A stretch of 64,000 bases of DNA, from NCBI RefSeq assembly GCF_016741855.1, contig NZ_JAERRH010000003.1, positions 248,001-312,000 of the forward strand, read 5' to 3'. Each line of letters begins with the position of its first letter. Position 1 is the first letter of the stretch. Below, piece after piece: positions 15,625 through 25,536 of the stretch. Source of the DNA: Streptomyces musisoli (GTDB taxonomy: Bacteria; Actinomycetota; Actinomycetes; Streptomycetales; Streptomycetaceae). The position numbers and the translations under genes are program-made. Under the pieces are notes generated by a model. That model made no database searches. It worked only from the letters and a program-made list of their open reading frames with translations, and was not told the origin of the DNA.

Positions 15625-17549
15625 TGGCCGGGCCCATGGGACGCATGATGGCCGGGGGGCCCGACCAGCGCTCGATGGACTTCAAGGGGTCGGGCCGGCG
15701 GCTCGTCGCCCAGTTCAGGCCCGAGCGGTTCACGATCTACGGTCTGCTGCTGTGCGTGGTCGTCAGCGTGGGCCTGAGCGTGGTCGGCCCGAAGATCCTC
15801 GGCAGGGCCACCGACCTGGTGTTCGCCGGCATCATCGGCCGGCAGATGCCCGAGGGGGCCACCAAGGAGCAGGTGCTCGACTCCATGCGCGAGCGCGGCC
15901 AGGGCCGGGTCGCGGACATGCTGGGCGGCACCGACTTCACCCCCGGCAAGGGGATCGACTTCGGTGCCGTCGGCGACGTGCTGCTGCTCGCGCTCGGCAC
16001 GTTCCTGGTCGCGGGTCTGCTGATGGCCATCGCGACCCGGCTGGTCAACCGTGCCGTGAACCGCACGATGTACCGGCTGCGGGAGGACGTGCAGACGAAG
16101 CTGTCGCGGCTGCCGCTGTCGTACTTCGACAAGCGCCAGCGCGGTGAGGTGCTGTCCCGGGCGACGAACGACATCGACAACATCGGGCAGACCCTCCAGC
16201 AGTCGATGGGCCAGCTGATCAACTCGGTGCTGACCATCGTCGGCGTCCTGGTGATGATGTTCTGGGTCTCCTGGCTGCTGGCACTGGTCGCGCTCGTCAC
16301 CGTGCCGCTGTCGTTCGTGGTCGCCACCCGGGTCGGCAAGCGGTCGCAGCCGCACTTCGTGCAGCAGTGGCGCTCCACCGGCAAGCTGAACGCCCACATC
16401 GAGGAGATGTACACCGGGCACACCCTGGTGAAGGTGTTCGGCCGGCAGGAGGAGTCGGCCCGGCAGTTCGCCGAGCAGAACGAGGCGCTGTACGAGGCCG
16501 GGTTCAGGGCGCAGTTCAACAGCGGTGTCATGCAGCCGCTGATGATGTTCGTGTCGAACCTGAACTACGTGCTGGTCGCGGTCGTCGGCGGCCTGCGCGT
16601 CGCTTCGGGCTCCCTGTCCATCGGTGACGTCCAGGCGTTCATCCAGTACTCGCGGCAGTTCTCCATGCCGCTGACGCAGGTCGCGTCGATGGCGAACCTG
16701 GTGCAGTCGGGTGTCGCGTCGGCCGAGCGGGTCTTCGAACTCCTCGACGCCGAGGAGCAGGAGGCCGATCCGGTGCCGGGCGAGCGGCCGGAGGAGCTGA
16801 GCGGGCGGGTGCGCCTCGAGAACGTGTCGTTCCGGTACGAGCCGGAGAAGCCGCTGATCGAGGACCTGTCGCTCACGGTCGAGCCGGGGCACACGGTGGC
16901 GATCGTCGGCCCGACCGGCGCCGGCAAGACCACGCTGGTCAACCTGCTGATGCGGTTCTACGACGTGTCCGACGGCCGGATCACCCTCGACGGGGTGGAC
17001 ATCCGCAGGATGACCAGGGACGAACTCCGGTCCGGCATCGGCATGGTGCTCCAGGACACCTGGCTGTTCGGCGGCACCATCGCGGAGAACATCGCGTACG
17101 GCGCCGCGCGCGAGGTCACCCGCGGCGAGATCGAGGAGGCCGCGCGCGCCGCGCACGCGGACCGTTTCGTCCGCACTCTGCCCGACGGGTACGACACCGT
17201 GATCGACGACGAGGGCACGGGTGTCAGCGCCGGTGAGAAGCAGCTGATCACCATCGCGCGGGCGTTCCTGTCCGACCCGGTGATCCTGGTGCTGGACGAG
17301 GCGACGAGTTCCGTGGACACACGCACGGAGGTGCTGATCCAGAAGGCGATGGCCAAGCTGGCCGCCGGCCGTACGTCGTTCGTGATCGCGCACCGGCTGT
17401 CGACGATCCGGGACGCCGACACGATCCTCGTGATGGAGAACGGGTCCATCGTCGAACAGGGCGCCCACACGGAGCTGTTGGCGGCCGACGGGGCGTACGC
17501 CCGGCTGTACAAGGCCCAGTTCGCGCAGGCTGTGGCCGAGGTCGACTAG
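15624..17549 (+). CDS. ABC exporter half-transporter, catalytic partner
   Basis: 641 residues: a glycine/methionine-rich start, six membrane segments, and a full ATPase domain. Walker A is GPTGAGKTT (from Gly429), signature GVSAGEKQLITIARA (a VSAGE variant of LSGGQ usual in this group), Walker B ILVLDEATSSVD with catalytic Glu559, and H-loop VIAHRLST. A long loop after TM1 (QMPEGATKEQVLDSMRERGQGR...FTPGKGIDFG) is the extracellular insertion typical of the larger partner. The ATG overlaps the stop of the first half-transporter, with GGAGG seven bases upstream, so translation is coupled. The substrate is unknown. Confidence 0.95.
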   Translation: MAGPMGRMMAGGPDQRSMDFKGSGRRLVAQFRPERFTIYGLLLCVVVSVGLSVVGPKILGRATDLVFAGIIGRQMPEGATKEQVLDSMRERGQGRVADMLGGTDFTPGKGIDFGAVGDVLLLALGTFLVAGLLMAIATRLVNRAVNRTMYRLREDVQTKLSRLPLSYFDKRQRGEVLSRATNDIDNIGQTLQQSMGQLINSVLTIVGVLVMMFWVSWLLALVALVTVPLSFVVATRVGKRSQPHFVQQWRSTGKLNAHIEEMYTGHTLVKVFGRQEESARQFAEQNEALYEAGFRAQFNSGVMQPLMMFVSNLNYVLVAVVGGLRVASGSLSIGDVQAFIQYSRQFSMPLTQVASMANLVQSGVASAERVFELLDAEEQEADPVPGERPEELSGRVRLENVSFRYEPEKPLIEDLSLTVEPGHTVAIVGPTGAGKTTLVNLLMRFYDVSDGRITLDGVDIRRMTRDELRSGIGMVLQDTWLFGGTIAENIAYGAAREVTRGEIEEAARAAHADRFVRTLPDGYDTVIDDEGTGVSAGEKQLITIARAFLSDPVILVLDEATSSVDTRTEVLIQKAMAKLAAGRTSFVIAHRLSTIRDADTILVMENGSIVEQGAHTELLAADGAYARLYKAQFAQAVAEVD

Positions 17550-17556
17550 GCGCACG

Positions 17557-17584
17557 GGGGGGCCGCCGGACGGCGGTTCCCCCT
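17557..17584. terminator. Bidirectional hairpin between exporter and sigma gene
   Basis: GGGGGG-CCGCCG and CGGCGG-TT-CCCCC arms with a two-base loop, in the 34-bp gap between two converging genes. Can serve both directions. Confidence 0.6.
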
Positions 17585-18744
17585 CAGTCCAGGTAGCCCC
17601 TGAGCTGGTCCGCGAAGGCGTGGTCCCGCAGCTTGTTCAGCGTCTTGGACTCGATCTGCCGTATCCGTTCCCGCGTCACGCCGAAGATGCGCCCTATCTC
17701 CTCCAGGGTGCGCGGGCGCCCGTCGGCCAGCCCGTAGCGGAGCTGTACGACCTTGCGCTCCCGCTCCCCCAGCGTGGACAGCACCGCCTCCAGGTGCTCG
17801 CGCAGCAGCAGGAACGCCGCCGATTCGACCGGGCTCGCCGCGTCGCCGTCCTCGATGAGGTCGCCGAGGGCGACGTCGTCCTCCTCGCCGACCGGGGCGT
17901 GCAGCGACACCGGCTCCTGGGCGAGACGCAGCACCTCGCCCACCCGCTCGGGCGGGAGGTCCAGGTGGGCGGCGACCTCGTCCGGGGTCGGCTCGTAGCC
18001 GCGCTCCTGGAGCATCCGCCGCTGGACGCGGACGACGCGGTTGATCAGCTCCACCACGTGCACCGGGACGCGGATGGTGCGGGCCTGGTCCGCCAGGGCC
18101 CGGGACATGGCCTGGCGGATCCACCAGGTCGCGTACGTCGAGAACTTGTAGCCCCGGGCGTAGTCGAACTTCTCCACGGCCCGGATGAGCCCGAGGTTGC
18201 CCTCCTGCACCAGGTCGAGCATGGTCAGGCCGCGGCCGACGTACCGCTTGGCGACGGAGACGACGAGCCGCAGGTTGGCCTCGATGAGCCGGCGCTTGGC
18301 CATCCGGCCCATGACGACGAGCCGGTCCAGGTCGCGTCCGAGCCGGCTGTCCAGGTCGGGGGTGCTGCCCAGCTTCTCCTCGGCGAACAGGCCGGCCTCC
18401 ACCCGGCGGGCGAGTTCCACCTCCTCGGCCGCGGTGAGCAGCGGGATACGGCCGATCTCGCGCAGGTACTGGCGGAACAGATCGGCCGAGGGGCCCCCGG
18501 ACTCGGCCCGGGCGGCGGCCGGCGCCTCGACGGGCTCGACGGCCTCCGCGGTCTCCTCGGGCTCTTCCGCGAGCGCCTCGGCGGGGGGTTCCGCCGGCTC
18601 CGCGGCCGCCGCCTCGGGGTGCAGGGCGGCTCGGCCCTGCGGGGGCACGGCCACGAGGACGTCCGTCTCCGGTTCCGGCTCGTCCGCGCCGGTGCTGGTG
18701 GCGCTGGTACTGCTGTCGGTCTGGGTGAGGGTCCGGGTCTGCAC
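17584..18744 (-). CDS. hrdA: Group 2 primary-like sigma factor, HrdA type
   Basis: RNA polymerase sigma-70 family subunit, 386 residues. A long acidic Ala/Pro/Glu-rich N-terminus (1-85) precedes region 1.2 ([21 protein letters not shown]), region 2 ([21 protein letters not shown]...[28 protein letters not shown]), region 3 and region 4 ([15 protein letters not shown]...[28 protein letters not shown]). The strongly conserved region 2.4 and 4.2 say it reads primary-type promoters. It is shorter than a housekeeping HrdB and lacks the long acidic extension. Position next to dnaG matches what I recall for hrdA of S. coelicolor, hence the symbol. GTG start with GGAGG nine bases upstream. The exact paralogue should be confirmed by a tree. 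Confidence 0.9.
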   Translation of the reverse strand: MQTRTLTQTDSSTSATSTGADEPEPETDVLVAVPPQGRAALHPEAAAAEPAEPPAEALAEEPEETAEAVEPVEAPAAARAESGGPSADLFRQYLREIGRIPLLTAAEEVELARRVEAGLFAEEKLGSTPDLDSRLGRDLDRLVVMGRMAKRRLIEANLRLVVSVAKRYVGRGLTMLDLVQEGNLGLIRAVEKFDYARGYKFSTYATWWIRQAMSRALADQARTIRVPVHVVELINRVVRVQRRMLQERGYEPTPDEVAAHLDLPPERVGEVLRLAQEPVSLHAPVGEEDDVALGDLIEDGDAASPVESAAFLLLREHLEAVLSTLGERERKVVQLRYGLADGRPRTLEEIGRIFGVTRERIRQIESKTLNKLRDHAFADQLRGYLD

Positions 18745-19007
18745 GGGGGGCGACCTCCAGGATGATCGCTGCTGAAGGTGTGCGGCAGCGGTATGCGGCA
18801 GCGGAGAGTCGACGGCCTGCGCTCCGAGGACTCGGGCACCGCCCCCAGTGTGGAGTACGACACAAGCCCGCCACGAGGGGCGTGCGGTGACTTTTTGCGT
18901 CCGGTCCGTGACGGGGAGGTCATCTGGCTCGCCGGACTATGCGGCCGGCACGTGCGGACCCGGGCGGCCCCGGGCGGCCCCGGGAGAGGGCCGGCCCGCC
19001 CCGGGCG

Positions 19008-20918
19008 TCACAGCGCCTCCGCGCCCCGCTCCCGCAACGCCTGGTCGTACTGCTGGAGGACCCACAACTCGTTCTGCACGGCGGCCAGCTGGGCGGGGTC
19101 GCCGCCGGCGGCCAGGCGGGTCAGCTGGGACTGGATGTCGCGGATGCGGCGCTCCACGGCCCGGCGGCGGATCTGCACCAGGACCGTGCCGGCGTACGTC
19201 TCGTCCACCGTGCGCCGCAGGATCGGCTCGACGGCCAGCTCGGTGACCATCGCGCGGACCGTGTCGTCGGGCGCGGCCTCGCGCACCCGGACCAGATACT
19301 CCTGCGGGTCCGGCACGCCGTACTCGGCGCCGCCCGACTCCGCGACGGCCTGGCGCACCGCGGCGTACGGCGGGGCGGTGAACTCGTCCACGCCGTAGGC
19401 GTCGAAGGCCGGGGAGACCAGTTCGGGGCGCTGGAGGGCGAGTTTGAGCAGTTCGCGCTCGGCGGCGTGGACGGGGTTGCGCAGGGTCAGCGCCGGGCCG
19501 CCGGCGGCCTGGCGGGGTGCCTCGGTCCACTGCCGGCCGTCCGGGCGGGGCCGGCCCTGCTGCGGGGCGTCCTTGCCGCCCCGGTCCCGGGCCCAGCGGG
19601 CCAGCTGGGCGACGCGGCGGACCACGAACTGGGTGTCGAGGATGCCGAGCATGCCGGCCAGCTGGACGGCGACCTCGTGCTGGGCGCCGCTGTTCTTGAT
19701 CCGGGCGACGATCGGCGCGGCCTCGTCCAGGGCCGCCGCGCGGCCCGCCGGGGTGTCCAGGTCGTAGCGGACCATGATCTGGCGGAGCGCGAACTCGAAG
19801 AGCGGGGTGCGGGGTTCGGCCAGGTCGGCGACCGCCTCGTCGCCCTTGGCGAGACGCAGCTCGCACGGGTCCATGCCGTCGGGCGCGATCGCGATGTACG
19901 TCTCCGCGGCGAACTTCTGGTCGTCCTCGAAGGCGCGCAGCGCGGCCTTCTGCCCGGCCGCGTCACCGTCGAAGGTGAAGATCACCCGGGCCGAGCCGTT
20001 GTCCATCAGCAGCCGGCGCAGGATCTTGATGTGGTCGCCGCCGAAGGCCGTACCGCAGGTCGCGATGGCCGTCGTCACACCGGCGAGATGGCAGGCCATG
20101 ACGTCGGTGTAGCCCTCGACCACGACCGCCCGGCTGGACTTCGCGATCTCCTTCTTCGCGAGGTCGATGCCGTACAGCACCTGGCTCTTGCGGTAGATCG
20201 CCGTCTCGGGCGTGTTCAGGTACTTCGGGCCGGTGTCCGCCTCGTACAGCTTGCGGGCGCCGAAGCCGACGACCTCGCCGCCGATGTCCCGGATGGGCCA
20301 CATGAGCCGGCCCCGGAAGCGGTCGATCGGACCGCGGCGGCCCTCCTGCGAAAGACCGGAGAGGGTCAGTTCCTTGTCGGTGAAGCCCTTGCCGCGCAGG
20401 TAGCGGGTGAGGTGGTCCCAGCCCTGGGGGCTGTAGCCCACGCCGAAGTGGACGGCGGCGGCCTGGTCGAAGCCGCGCTCGGCGAGGAAGACCCGGCCGG
20501 TCTCGGCCTCGGGGCTGGTGGCGAGCTGCTCGGCGTACCACTGCGCGGCGATCTTGTGTGCCTCGACCAGGCGGATGCGCTCGCCGCGCTGGTGGGCCGG
20601 GTTGTACCCGCCCTCCTCGTACCGCAGGGTGATGCCGGCCTGGGCGGCCAGCCGCTCGACCGCCTCCGAGAAGGAGAGGTGGTCCACCTTCATGACGAAG
20701 GTGATGGTGTCGCCGCCCTCCTGGCAGCCGAAGCAGTGGAAGAGTCCCTTGCTCGGGCTGACCTGGAAGGACGGCGACTTCTCGTCGTGGAACGGGCACA
20801 GGCCCTTGAGGTTGCCGCCGCCCGCGTTGCGCAGCTGGAGGTACTCGGAGACCACGGCGTCGATCGGGACCGCGTCCCGTACCGCCTTCACGTCCTCGTC
20901 GTTGATCCGTCCTGCCAC
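19008..20918 (-). CDS. dnaG: DNA primase
   Basis: Synthesises RNA primers at the replication fork, working with DnaB helicase. The 636-residue protein has the CHC2 zinc domain (CPFHDEKSPSFQVSP then FHCFGCQEGGD, near residues 41-70), the catalytic Toprim domain with VVVEGYTDVMA (acidic Glu) and FTFDGDAAGQKAA (DGDxAG metal-binding), and a helical DnaB-binding C-terminus (about 450-636). Replicative primases are often in the rpsU-dnaG-rpoD unit; here a group 2 sigma gene follows 263 bp downstream on the same strand. The start is GTG at 20918, without an obvious ribosome site. The region is otherwise standard. Confidence 0.97.
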   Translation of the reverse strand: MAGRINDEDVKAVRDAVPIDAVVSEYLQLRNAGGGNLKGLCPFHDEKSPSFQVSPSKGLFHCFGCQEGGDTITFVMKVDHLSFSEAVERLAAQAGITLRYEEGGYNPAHQRGERIRLVEAHKIAAQWYAEQLATSPEAETGRVFLAERGFDQAAAVHFGVGYSPQGWDHLTRYLRGKGFTDKELTLSGLSQEGRRGPIDRFRGRLMWPIRDIGGEVVGFGARKLYEADTGPKYLNTPETAIYRKSQVLYGIDLAKKEIAKSSRAVVVEGYTDVMACHLAGVTTAIATCGTAFGGDHIKILRRLLMDNGSARVIFTFDGDAAGQKAALRAFEDDQKFAAETYIAIAPDGMDPCELRLAKGDEAVADLAEPRTPLFEFALRQIMVRYDLDTPAGRAAALDEAAPIVARIKNSGAQHEVAVQLAGMLGILDTQFVVRRVAQLARWARDRGGKDAPQQGRPRPDGRQWTEAPRQAAGGPALTLRNPVHAAERELLKLALQRPELVSPAFDAYGVDEFTAPPYAAVRQAVAESGGAEYGVPDPQEYLVRVREAAPDDTVRAMVTELAVEPILRRTVDETYAGTVLVQIRRRAVERRIRDIQSQLTRLAAGGDPAQLAAVQNELWVLQQYDQALRERGAEAL

Positions 20919-21020
20919 GGATGAATTCTACGGGGGCGCGGCGCCCCCTCGGTGGCGCGGGAACCTCGCCGGCGACCGCGCACGGCCCGCGGGCGCGGCC
21001 CGCCGGACGGCGGCGGACGC

Positions 21021-22286
21021 CTAGGCGCCGAGGCTCTCCAACGGCACGTGCGGGTCCGCGAGCGCTTCGAGATCCACCGGCACCGCGGCCCGGATCAGTT
21101 TCTGGATCTGCTCTGTGACATCCCACACGTTCACGTTCATCCCGGCCAGCACGCGTCCCTGCGCCACCCAGAACGCGATGAACTCCCGCTTGCCGGCGTC
21201 GCCGCGGATCACCACCTCGTCGTACGTCCCGGGCGGCGCCCAGCCGCTGTACTCCATGCCCAGGTCGTACTGGTCGGTGAAGAAGTAGGGCACGCGGTCG
21301 TAGACCACCTCCCTGCCCAGCATCGCGCGCGCCGCCGCCGGTCCGCCGTTCAGCGCGTTGGCCCAGTGCTCGACCCGCAGCCGGGTGCCGAACCGGGCGT
21401 GCGGGAAGGAGGCGACGTCACCGGCCGCGTAGATCTCGGGGTCGGACGTGCGCAGCCGCTCGTCGACGACGATGCCGCCGCCGTGCGCCCGGTCGGCGAT
21501 CTCCAGCCCCGCCGCCTCGGCGAGCGCGATCCGCGGCGCCGCGCCGATGGCCGCGAGGACGTCGTGCGCCGGGTGCTCCTCGCCGTCGTCGGTGCGGGCC
21601 GCGAGGACCATGCCGTCCTGGCCGACGATCTCGGTGAGCCGCACGCCGAAGCGGAAGCGGACGCCGTGCTCGCGGTGCAGCTGGGCGAAGACGTTGCCCA
21701 GCTCGGGGCCGAGGACGCCGTGCAGCGGGGTCGGGGCCGGTTCGATCACCGTGACCTCGGCGCCGTACTCGCGGGCGGCTGCCGCGACCTCCAGGCCGAT
21801 CCAGCCGGCGCCGGCGATCACGATGTGCCCGTTGTCCCGGCCGAGGTGCTGGAGGACGCCTTTCAGCCGCTCGGCGTGCGCCAGGCGGCGCAGGTGGTGG
21901 ACGCCCGCCAGGCCGGTGCCGGGGATGTCGAGGCGGCGCGGTTCGGCACCGGTGACCAGCAGCAGCTTGTCGTACCGGACGAGGGTGCCGTCCTCACCGA
22001 AGCGGACCGTCTTCGCCGTGCGGTCGATGCGGTCCACGGTCTGGCCGAGATGCAGCTCGATGTCGTTCTGCGCGTACCAGGCGGGCTCGTGCACGAAGAC
22101 GCTGTCGCGTTCCTCCTTGCCGAGCAGATAGCCCTTGGACAGTGGCGGTCGCTCGTACGGGTGGTCGCGTTCGTCGCAGATCAGTATCACCCGTCCGCTG
22201 TAGCCCTCCGCCCGGAGCGTTTCGGCCGCCTTCGCGCCGGCGAGGCCGCCTCCGACGATGACGAATGTCTGATCCGCGTCGACCAC
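21021..22286 (-). CDS. NAD(P)H:ferredoxin/rubredoxin reductase-like flavoprotein
   Basis: FAD-dependent oxidoreductase of the BphA4/ferredoxin reductase type, 421 residues. The first dinucleotide fold is TFVIVGGGLAGAKAAETLR for FAD, the second HIVIAGAGWIGLEVAAAARE for NAD(P)H, and IYAAGDVASFP is the second FAD contact motif. The C-terminal reductase domain (DQYDLGMEYSGWAP...) identifies the family that passes electrons to small iron-sulfur proteins of monooxygenases or P450s. I start at GTG 22286, with TAGGAGG at ideal distance; the longer frame back to 22415 has no ribosome site. No ferredoxin or P450 is adjacent, so the electron partner lies elsewhere. Confidence 0.9.
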   Translation of the reverse strand: MVDADQTFVIVGGGLAGAKAAETLRAEGYSGRVILICDERDHPYERPPLSKGYLLGKEERDSVFVHEPAWYAQNDIELHLGQTVDRIDRTAKTVRFGEDGTLVRYDKLLLVTGAEPRRLDIPGTGLAGVHHLRRLAHAERLKGVLQHLGRDNGHIVIAGAGWIGLEVAAAAREYGAEVTVIEPAPTPLHGVLGPELGNVFAQLHREHGVRFRFGVRLTEIVGQDGMVLAARTDDGEEHPAHDVLAAIGAAPRIALAEAAGLEIADRAHGGGIVVDERLRTSDPEIYAAGDVASFPHARFGTRLRVEHWANALNGGPAAARAMLGREVVYDRVPYFFTDQYDLGMEYSGWAPPGTYDEVVIRGDAGKREFIAFWVAQGRVLAGMNVNVWDVTEQIQKLIRAAVPVDLEALADPHVPLESLGA

Positions 22287-22422
22287 TTGATGCCTCCTAC
22301 GGGGGTCTGGGGGGTGTCTCCCCAGAGAACACAGCGTGTGCCGCCACATGCGAGCGTCCCGCACGTGGCGTGCTGCGGGAAGAGGGGGTGACCCGATCAG
22401 GCCACGCCGGGTCACGTTCCCT

Positions 22423-23763
22423 CTACATATGCCCCGTCAGTCTCGCGTGCAGCGAGAGGGCGGAGGCGTCGGTGAGGGAGGCGATCTGGTCGACGATCAC
22501 CCGCTTGCGCGCCCGGTCGTCGCCCGCCGCGTCGAACAGGGCCCGGAACTGGGGGTCCAGGCCGTCGGGGGCGCGGGCGGTCAGCGCCTCGGCCAGCTCG
22601 GCGACGATCACCCGCTGGTCGGCCCGGAGCCGCTCCTGCTCGGCGCGCTGCATCACGTACCGGTCCGCGACCGCCTTGAGCACCGCGCACTCCATGCGGG
22701 TCCGGCGGGGTACGACCAGCTCGGCGCCGTAGCGGGTGAGCCGGCCGGTGCCCGCCCCCGTGCCCGGACGGCCCGGGTGGTACCCCCACGCGGCGCGCGT
22801 GGCGGACTCCGCGGCGAGGCAGAACCGGCCGATGAGCTGGCTGGTGGCGTCCTTGAGGCGGGCCTGGGCGACGGCCGTGCCGTCGTAGCCGTGCGGCCAC
22901 CACTCCTCGGCCTGGAGGCGTTCCAGGGCCTCGGCCAGCTCGGCCGGGTCGGTGTCCGCGGGGACGTAGCGCCCGATGGCGACCGCGAACACCGCCTGCC
23001 GTTCGGACTCCGCGTGCAGGCTGTCGGGGTCGATGTGACCGGCGTGCAGGCCGTCCTCGACGTCGTGCACCGAGTACGCCACGTCGTCCGACCAGTCCAT
23101 GACCTGCGCCTCGAAGCAGGTGCGGGTGCCCGGGGCGTGGGCCCGGACCCAGTCGAACACCGGGCGGTCGTCCTCGTACACACCGAACTTCCGGGACGCC
23201 GGGTCGGTCGGGTGCGCCCCGCGCGGCCACGGGTACTTGGTGGCGGCGTCGAGGGTGGCCCGGGTGAGGTTGAGGCCGACGGAGCCCTCCTCGGTGAAGC
23301 GCTTGGGCTCGATGCGGGTGAGGAGCCTGAGGGACTGGGCGTTGCCCTCGAAGCCGCCGCAGTCGTCGGCGAACTCGTTCAGCGCGGTTTCGCCGTTGTG
23401 GCCGAAGGGCGGGTGGCCGAGGTCGTGGGACAGACAGGCCGCCTCCACCAGGTCGGGATCGCAGCCGAGGGCCGCGCCCAGCTCACGGCCGACCTGGGCG
23501 CACTCCAGGGAGTGGGTGAGCCTGGTGCGGGGGCTGGCGTCCCAGGCGTGGCTTCGGGTGCCGGGGGTGACGACCTGGGTCTTGCCGGCGAGGCGGCGCA
23601 GCGCCGCGGAGTGGAGGATGCGGGCGCGGTCGCGCTGGAAGGCGGTGCGGCCCGGGCGTTTGTCCGGCTCGGGGGCCCAGCGCTCGACCGACGCCGGGTC
23701 GTAGACCGAGGAGGGTGCGGTGTCGATTCCTGCGGTGTCTGCGGTTCCTGCGGTGCCTTCCAT
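22423..23763 (-). CDS. dgt: dGTP triphosphohydrolase-like HD-domain protein
   Basis: Hydrolyses dGTP (or other dNTPs) to nucleoside and triphosphate, affecting DNA precursor pools. 446 residues. The HD metal site is visible: His84 in [14 protein letters not shown], His113-Asp114 in [15 protein letters not shown], and a late aspartate in [15 protein letters not shown]. Family members of this type are labelled deoxyguanosinetriphosphate triphosphohydrolase-like because specificity varies. It lies next to dnaG and a flavoprotein on the same strand, a sensible setting for a replication-linked enzyme. No clear ribosome site before ATG 23763; the short [10 protein letters not shown] repeat at the N-terminus may not be translated. 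Confidence 0.93.
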   Translation of the reverse strand: MEGTAGTADTAGIDTAPSSVYDPASVERWAPEPDKRPGRTAFQRDRARILHSAALRRLAGKTQVVTPGTRSHAWDASPRTRLTHSLECAQVGRELGAALGCDPDLVEAACLSHDLGHPPFGHNGETALNEFADDCGGFEGNAQSLRLLTRIEPKRFTEEGSVGLNLTRATLDAATKYPWPRGAHPTDPASRKFGVYEDDRPVFDWVRAHAPGTRTCFEAQVMDWSDDVAYSVHDVEDGLHAGHIDPDSLHAESERQAVFAVAIGRYVPADTDPAELAEALERLQAEEWWPHGYDGTAVAQARLKDATSQLIGRFCLAAESATRAAWGYHPGRPGTGAGTGRLTRYGAELVVPRRTRMECAVLKAVADRYVMQRAEQERLRADQRVIVAELAEALTARAPDGLDPQFRALFDAAGDDRARKRVIVDQIASLTDASALSLHARLTGHM

Positions 23764-23841
23764 GATTCGACAGTACGGGTCGGCGGTGACATCGGGCGGG
23801 CCGCTGCACCGGAACGTCCCGCACGAAGCCGCCGCTCCGTC

Positions 23842-24696
23842 TCAGGCCGAGGCCGGCTCCGCCCGCGTCGCCCGGGTCTGGTCGTAGCGGTGCAGGATCA
23901 GGCGGGCCATCGCCGGGTGGGCGCCCATGGGGGCCGAGACGATCCACGGGGCCTGCTCGGCGCACTGCGTCGCGAACCGTCCCGGGGCCGTGAAGTACGA
24001 CGCGATCGCCACCCGGGGCCGGCCGCGGGCCGCCAGTGCGCGTACGGCCGTCGGGACGGCCGGGGCCGCCGCCGAGGCGTAGGCCGGGACCACCGGGACG
24101 CCGAGGCGGTCGGCGAGGAGGCGGGCGGTGCGGCGGGTGTCGGTGGCCGAGTCGGGGTCCCGGGAGCCGGCGGCGGCCAGGACGACCGCGCTCGCGCGGC
24201 GCGTCGGCTCGTCCATGTCCGCGGGCCAGCCGGCCTCGGCGAGGCGGTCGTACAGGGTGTCCGCCAGCAGCGGGTGCGGGCCGAGCGGGGCGGCCAGGCG
24301 CGTGTGGGCCCGGGCCGTGGCCGCCATGCCGGGGATGTCCTGCCTGGTGTGGTAGCCGCGGGACAGGAGCAGCGGGACGAGGACGGCCTCGGTGTCGCCG
24401 AGCGCGGCGAGGGTGCCGGGGAGCAGGGGCTCGTTCAGCTCGATGTGGCCCAGGTGCACGGGGAGCCCGGGGCGCAGTGCGCGCACGCGGTCCTGAAGGG
24501 CCCGTACGGTGGCCGCCGCGCGCGGGTCGCGGCTGCCGTGGGCGACCAGGACGAGCGGGGGCGGGGCCGGGCGGCGGACGGGCGGGGAGACGAGCCGGAG
24601 CCGCCCGGCGAGCCGGCTGCCGATGCCGTTCACGAGGTGCGCCGTGCTGTCGAGGCGGATGCCGGACTCGGAGCGGGGAGGGTGCGACGCCGTCAT
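23842..24696 (-). CDS. CbiX/SirB-type sirohydrochlorin chelatase-like protein
   Basis: 284 residues with two tandem CbiX-type half domains, the long form of sirohydrochlorin cobalt- or ferrochelatase. The first half has LVAHGSRDPRAAATVRAL with the metal-binding His53 and LGHIELNEP; the second half starts VVLAAAGSRDPDSATDTRRTA, where the histidine is replaced by alanine, as in bacterial single-site enzymes. It puts iron into sirohydrochlorin to make siroheme, the cofactor of NirB, encoded 14 kb away in this window, or cobalt for vitamin B12. Siroheme is the likelier role from context, but this is inference. It lies 78 bp before the dGTPase gene and may be co-transcribed with it. Confidence 0.85.
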   Translation of the reverse strand: MTASHPPRSESGIRLDSTAHLVNGIGSRLAGRLRLVSPPVRRPAPPPLVLVAHGSRDPRAAATVRALQDRVRALRPGLPVHLGHIELNEPLLPGTLAALGDTEAVLVPLLLSRGYHTRQDIPGMAATARAHTRLAAPLGPHPLLADTLYDRLAEAGWPADMDEPTRRASAVVLAAAGSRDPDSATDTRRTARLLADRLGVPVVPAYASAAAPAVPTAVRALAARGRPRVAIASYFTAPGRFATQCAEQAPWIVSAPMGAHPAMARLILHRYDQTRATRAEPASA

Positions 24697-24849
24697 GGAA
24701 GGATCCTGCCGTCGTCAGGTTGCGCGGCCGTTGCCGTGCCGTCACGAGCGTTTTCCGCCGGTTCACGTCGCACGGATGCACGATGTGAGGCGAACCGGAT
24801 CGCCGTCGCTCGCGTCCTCCTTGGTCGGGACCGATCACTGGGGGGCCGC

Positions 24850-25533
24850 ATGAGGATCCGTCGACCGCGGCTGCCGCGCACCCGGACGGGGCAGCGGCGG
24901 CTGGTGCAGGCCGTGATGGCCGGGTGCGTGCTGGCGCTGCTGCCGATGACCTGGCTGTACGTGTCCACGGCGGACCGGCTGCGGACCACCGCGGACGTGC
25001 CGCGCACCGAGGTGGCGGTGGTGTTCGGGGCGGGGCTGTGGAACGAGGATCGGCCGTCGCCGTACCTCGCGCGCCGGCTGGACGCGGCGGCCGGGCTGTA
25101 CCGGACGGGACGGATCGAGGTCGTGCTGGTCACCGGGGACAACAGCCGCGAGGACTACGACGAGCCCGACGCCATGCGCGCCTACCTGACGAAGCACGGG
25201 GTGCCGGACGCGCGGATCGTGAGCGACTACGCCGGGTTCGACACCTGGGACTCCTGCGTCCGGGCCAAGAAGATCTTCGGGGTGGACCGGGCGGTGCTGA
25301 TCAGCCAGGACTTCCACATCCGGCGGGCGGTGGCGCTGTGCGAGGCCGCGGGCGTGGACTCGTACGGCGTCGGGGTCGACGACAAGCACGACGTGACCTG
25401 GTACTACGGCGGCACGCGCGAGGTGTTCGCGGCCGGCAAGGCGGCGCTGGACGCGCTGCTGCGGCCCGATCCGCAATTCCTCGGGCCGAAGGAGCCGGGC
25501 GTCGCGGAGGCGCTCGCGGGAGCACGGGACTGA
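24850..25533 (+). CDS. SanA/YdcF-like membrane protein (DUF218)
   Basis: 227 residues with one N-terminal membrane segment (VQAVMAGCVLALLPMTWLYV) and a DUF218 domain outside it. Family motifs include AVVFGAGLWNEDRPSPYLARRLDAA, VLVTGDNSREDYDEPDAMRAYL, and SDYAGFDTWDSCVRAKKIFG, the same order as in SanA and YdcF. SanA of enterobacteria affects envelope permeability and vancomycin tolerance at high temperature, mechanism not settled. ATG 24850 with a G-rich ribosome site. The next gene starts three bases after the stop, so the pair is an operon. Confidence 0.88.
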   Translation: MRIRRPRLPRTRTGQRRLVQAVMAGCVLALLPMTWLYVSTADRLRTTADVPRTEVAVVFGAGLWNEDRPSPYLARRLDAAAGLYRTGRIEVVLVTGDNSREDYDEPDAMRAYLTKHGVPDARIVSDYAGFDTWDSCVRAKKIFGVDRAVLISQDFHIRRAVALCEAAGVDSYGVGVDDKHDVTWYYGGTREVFAAGKAALDALLRPDPQFLGPKEPGVAEALAGARD

Positions 25534-25536
25534 GGC

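Noticed and set aside
22336-24849. Upstream part of a very long plus-strand frame ending in the SanA-like gene
   Set aside because: It is the shadow of the dGTPase and chelatase genes; the real start with fitting sequence is ATG 24850.
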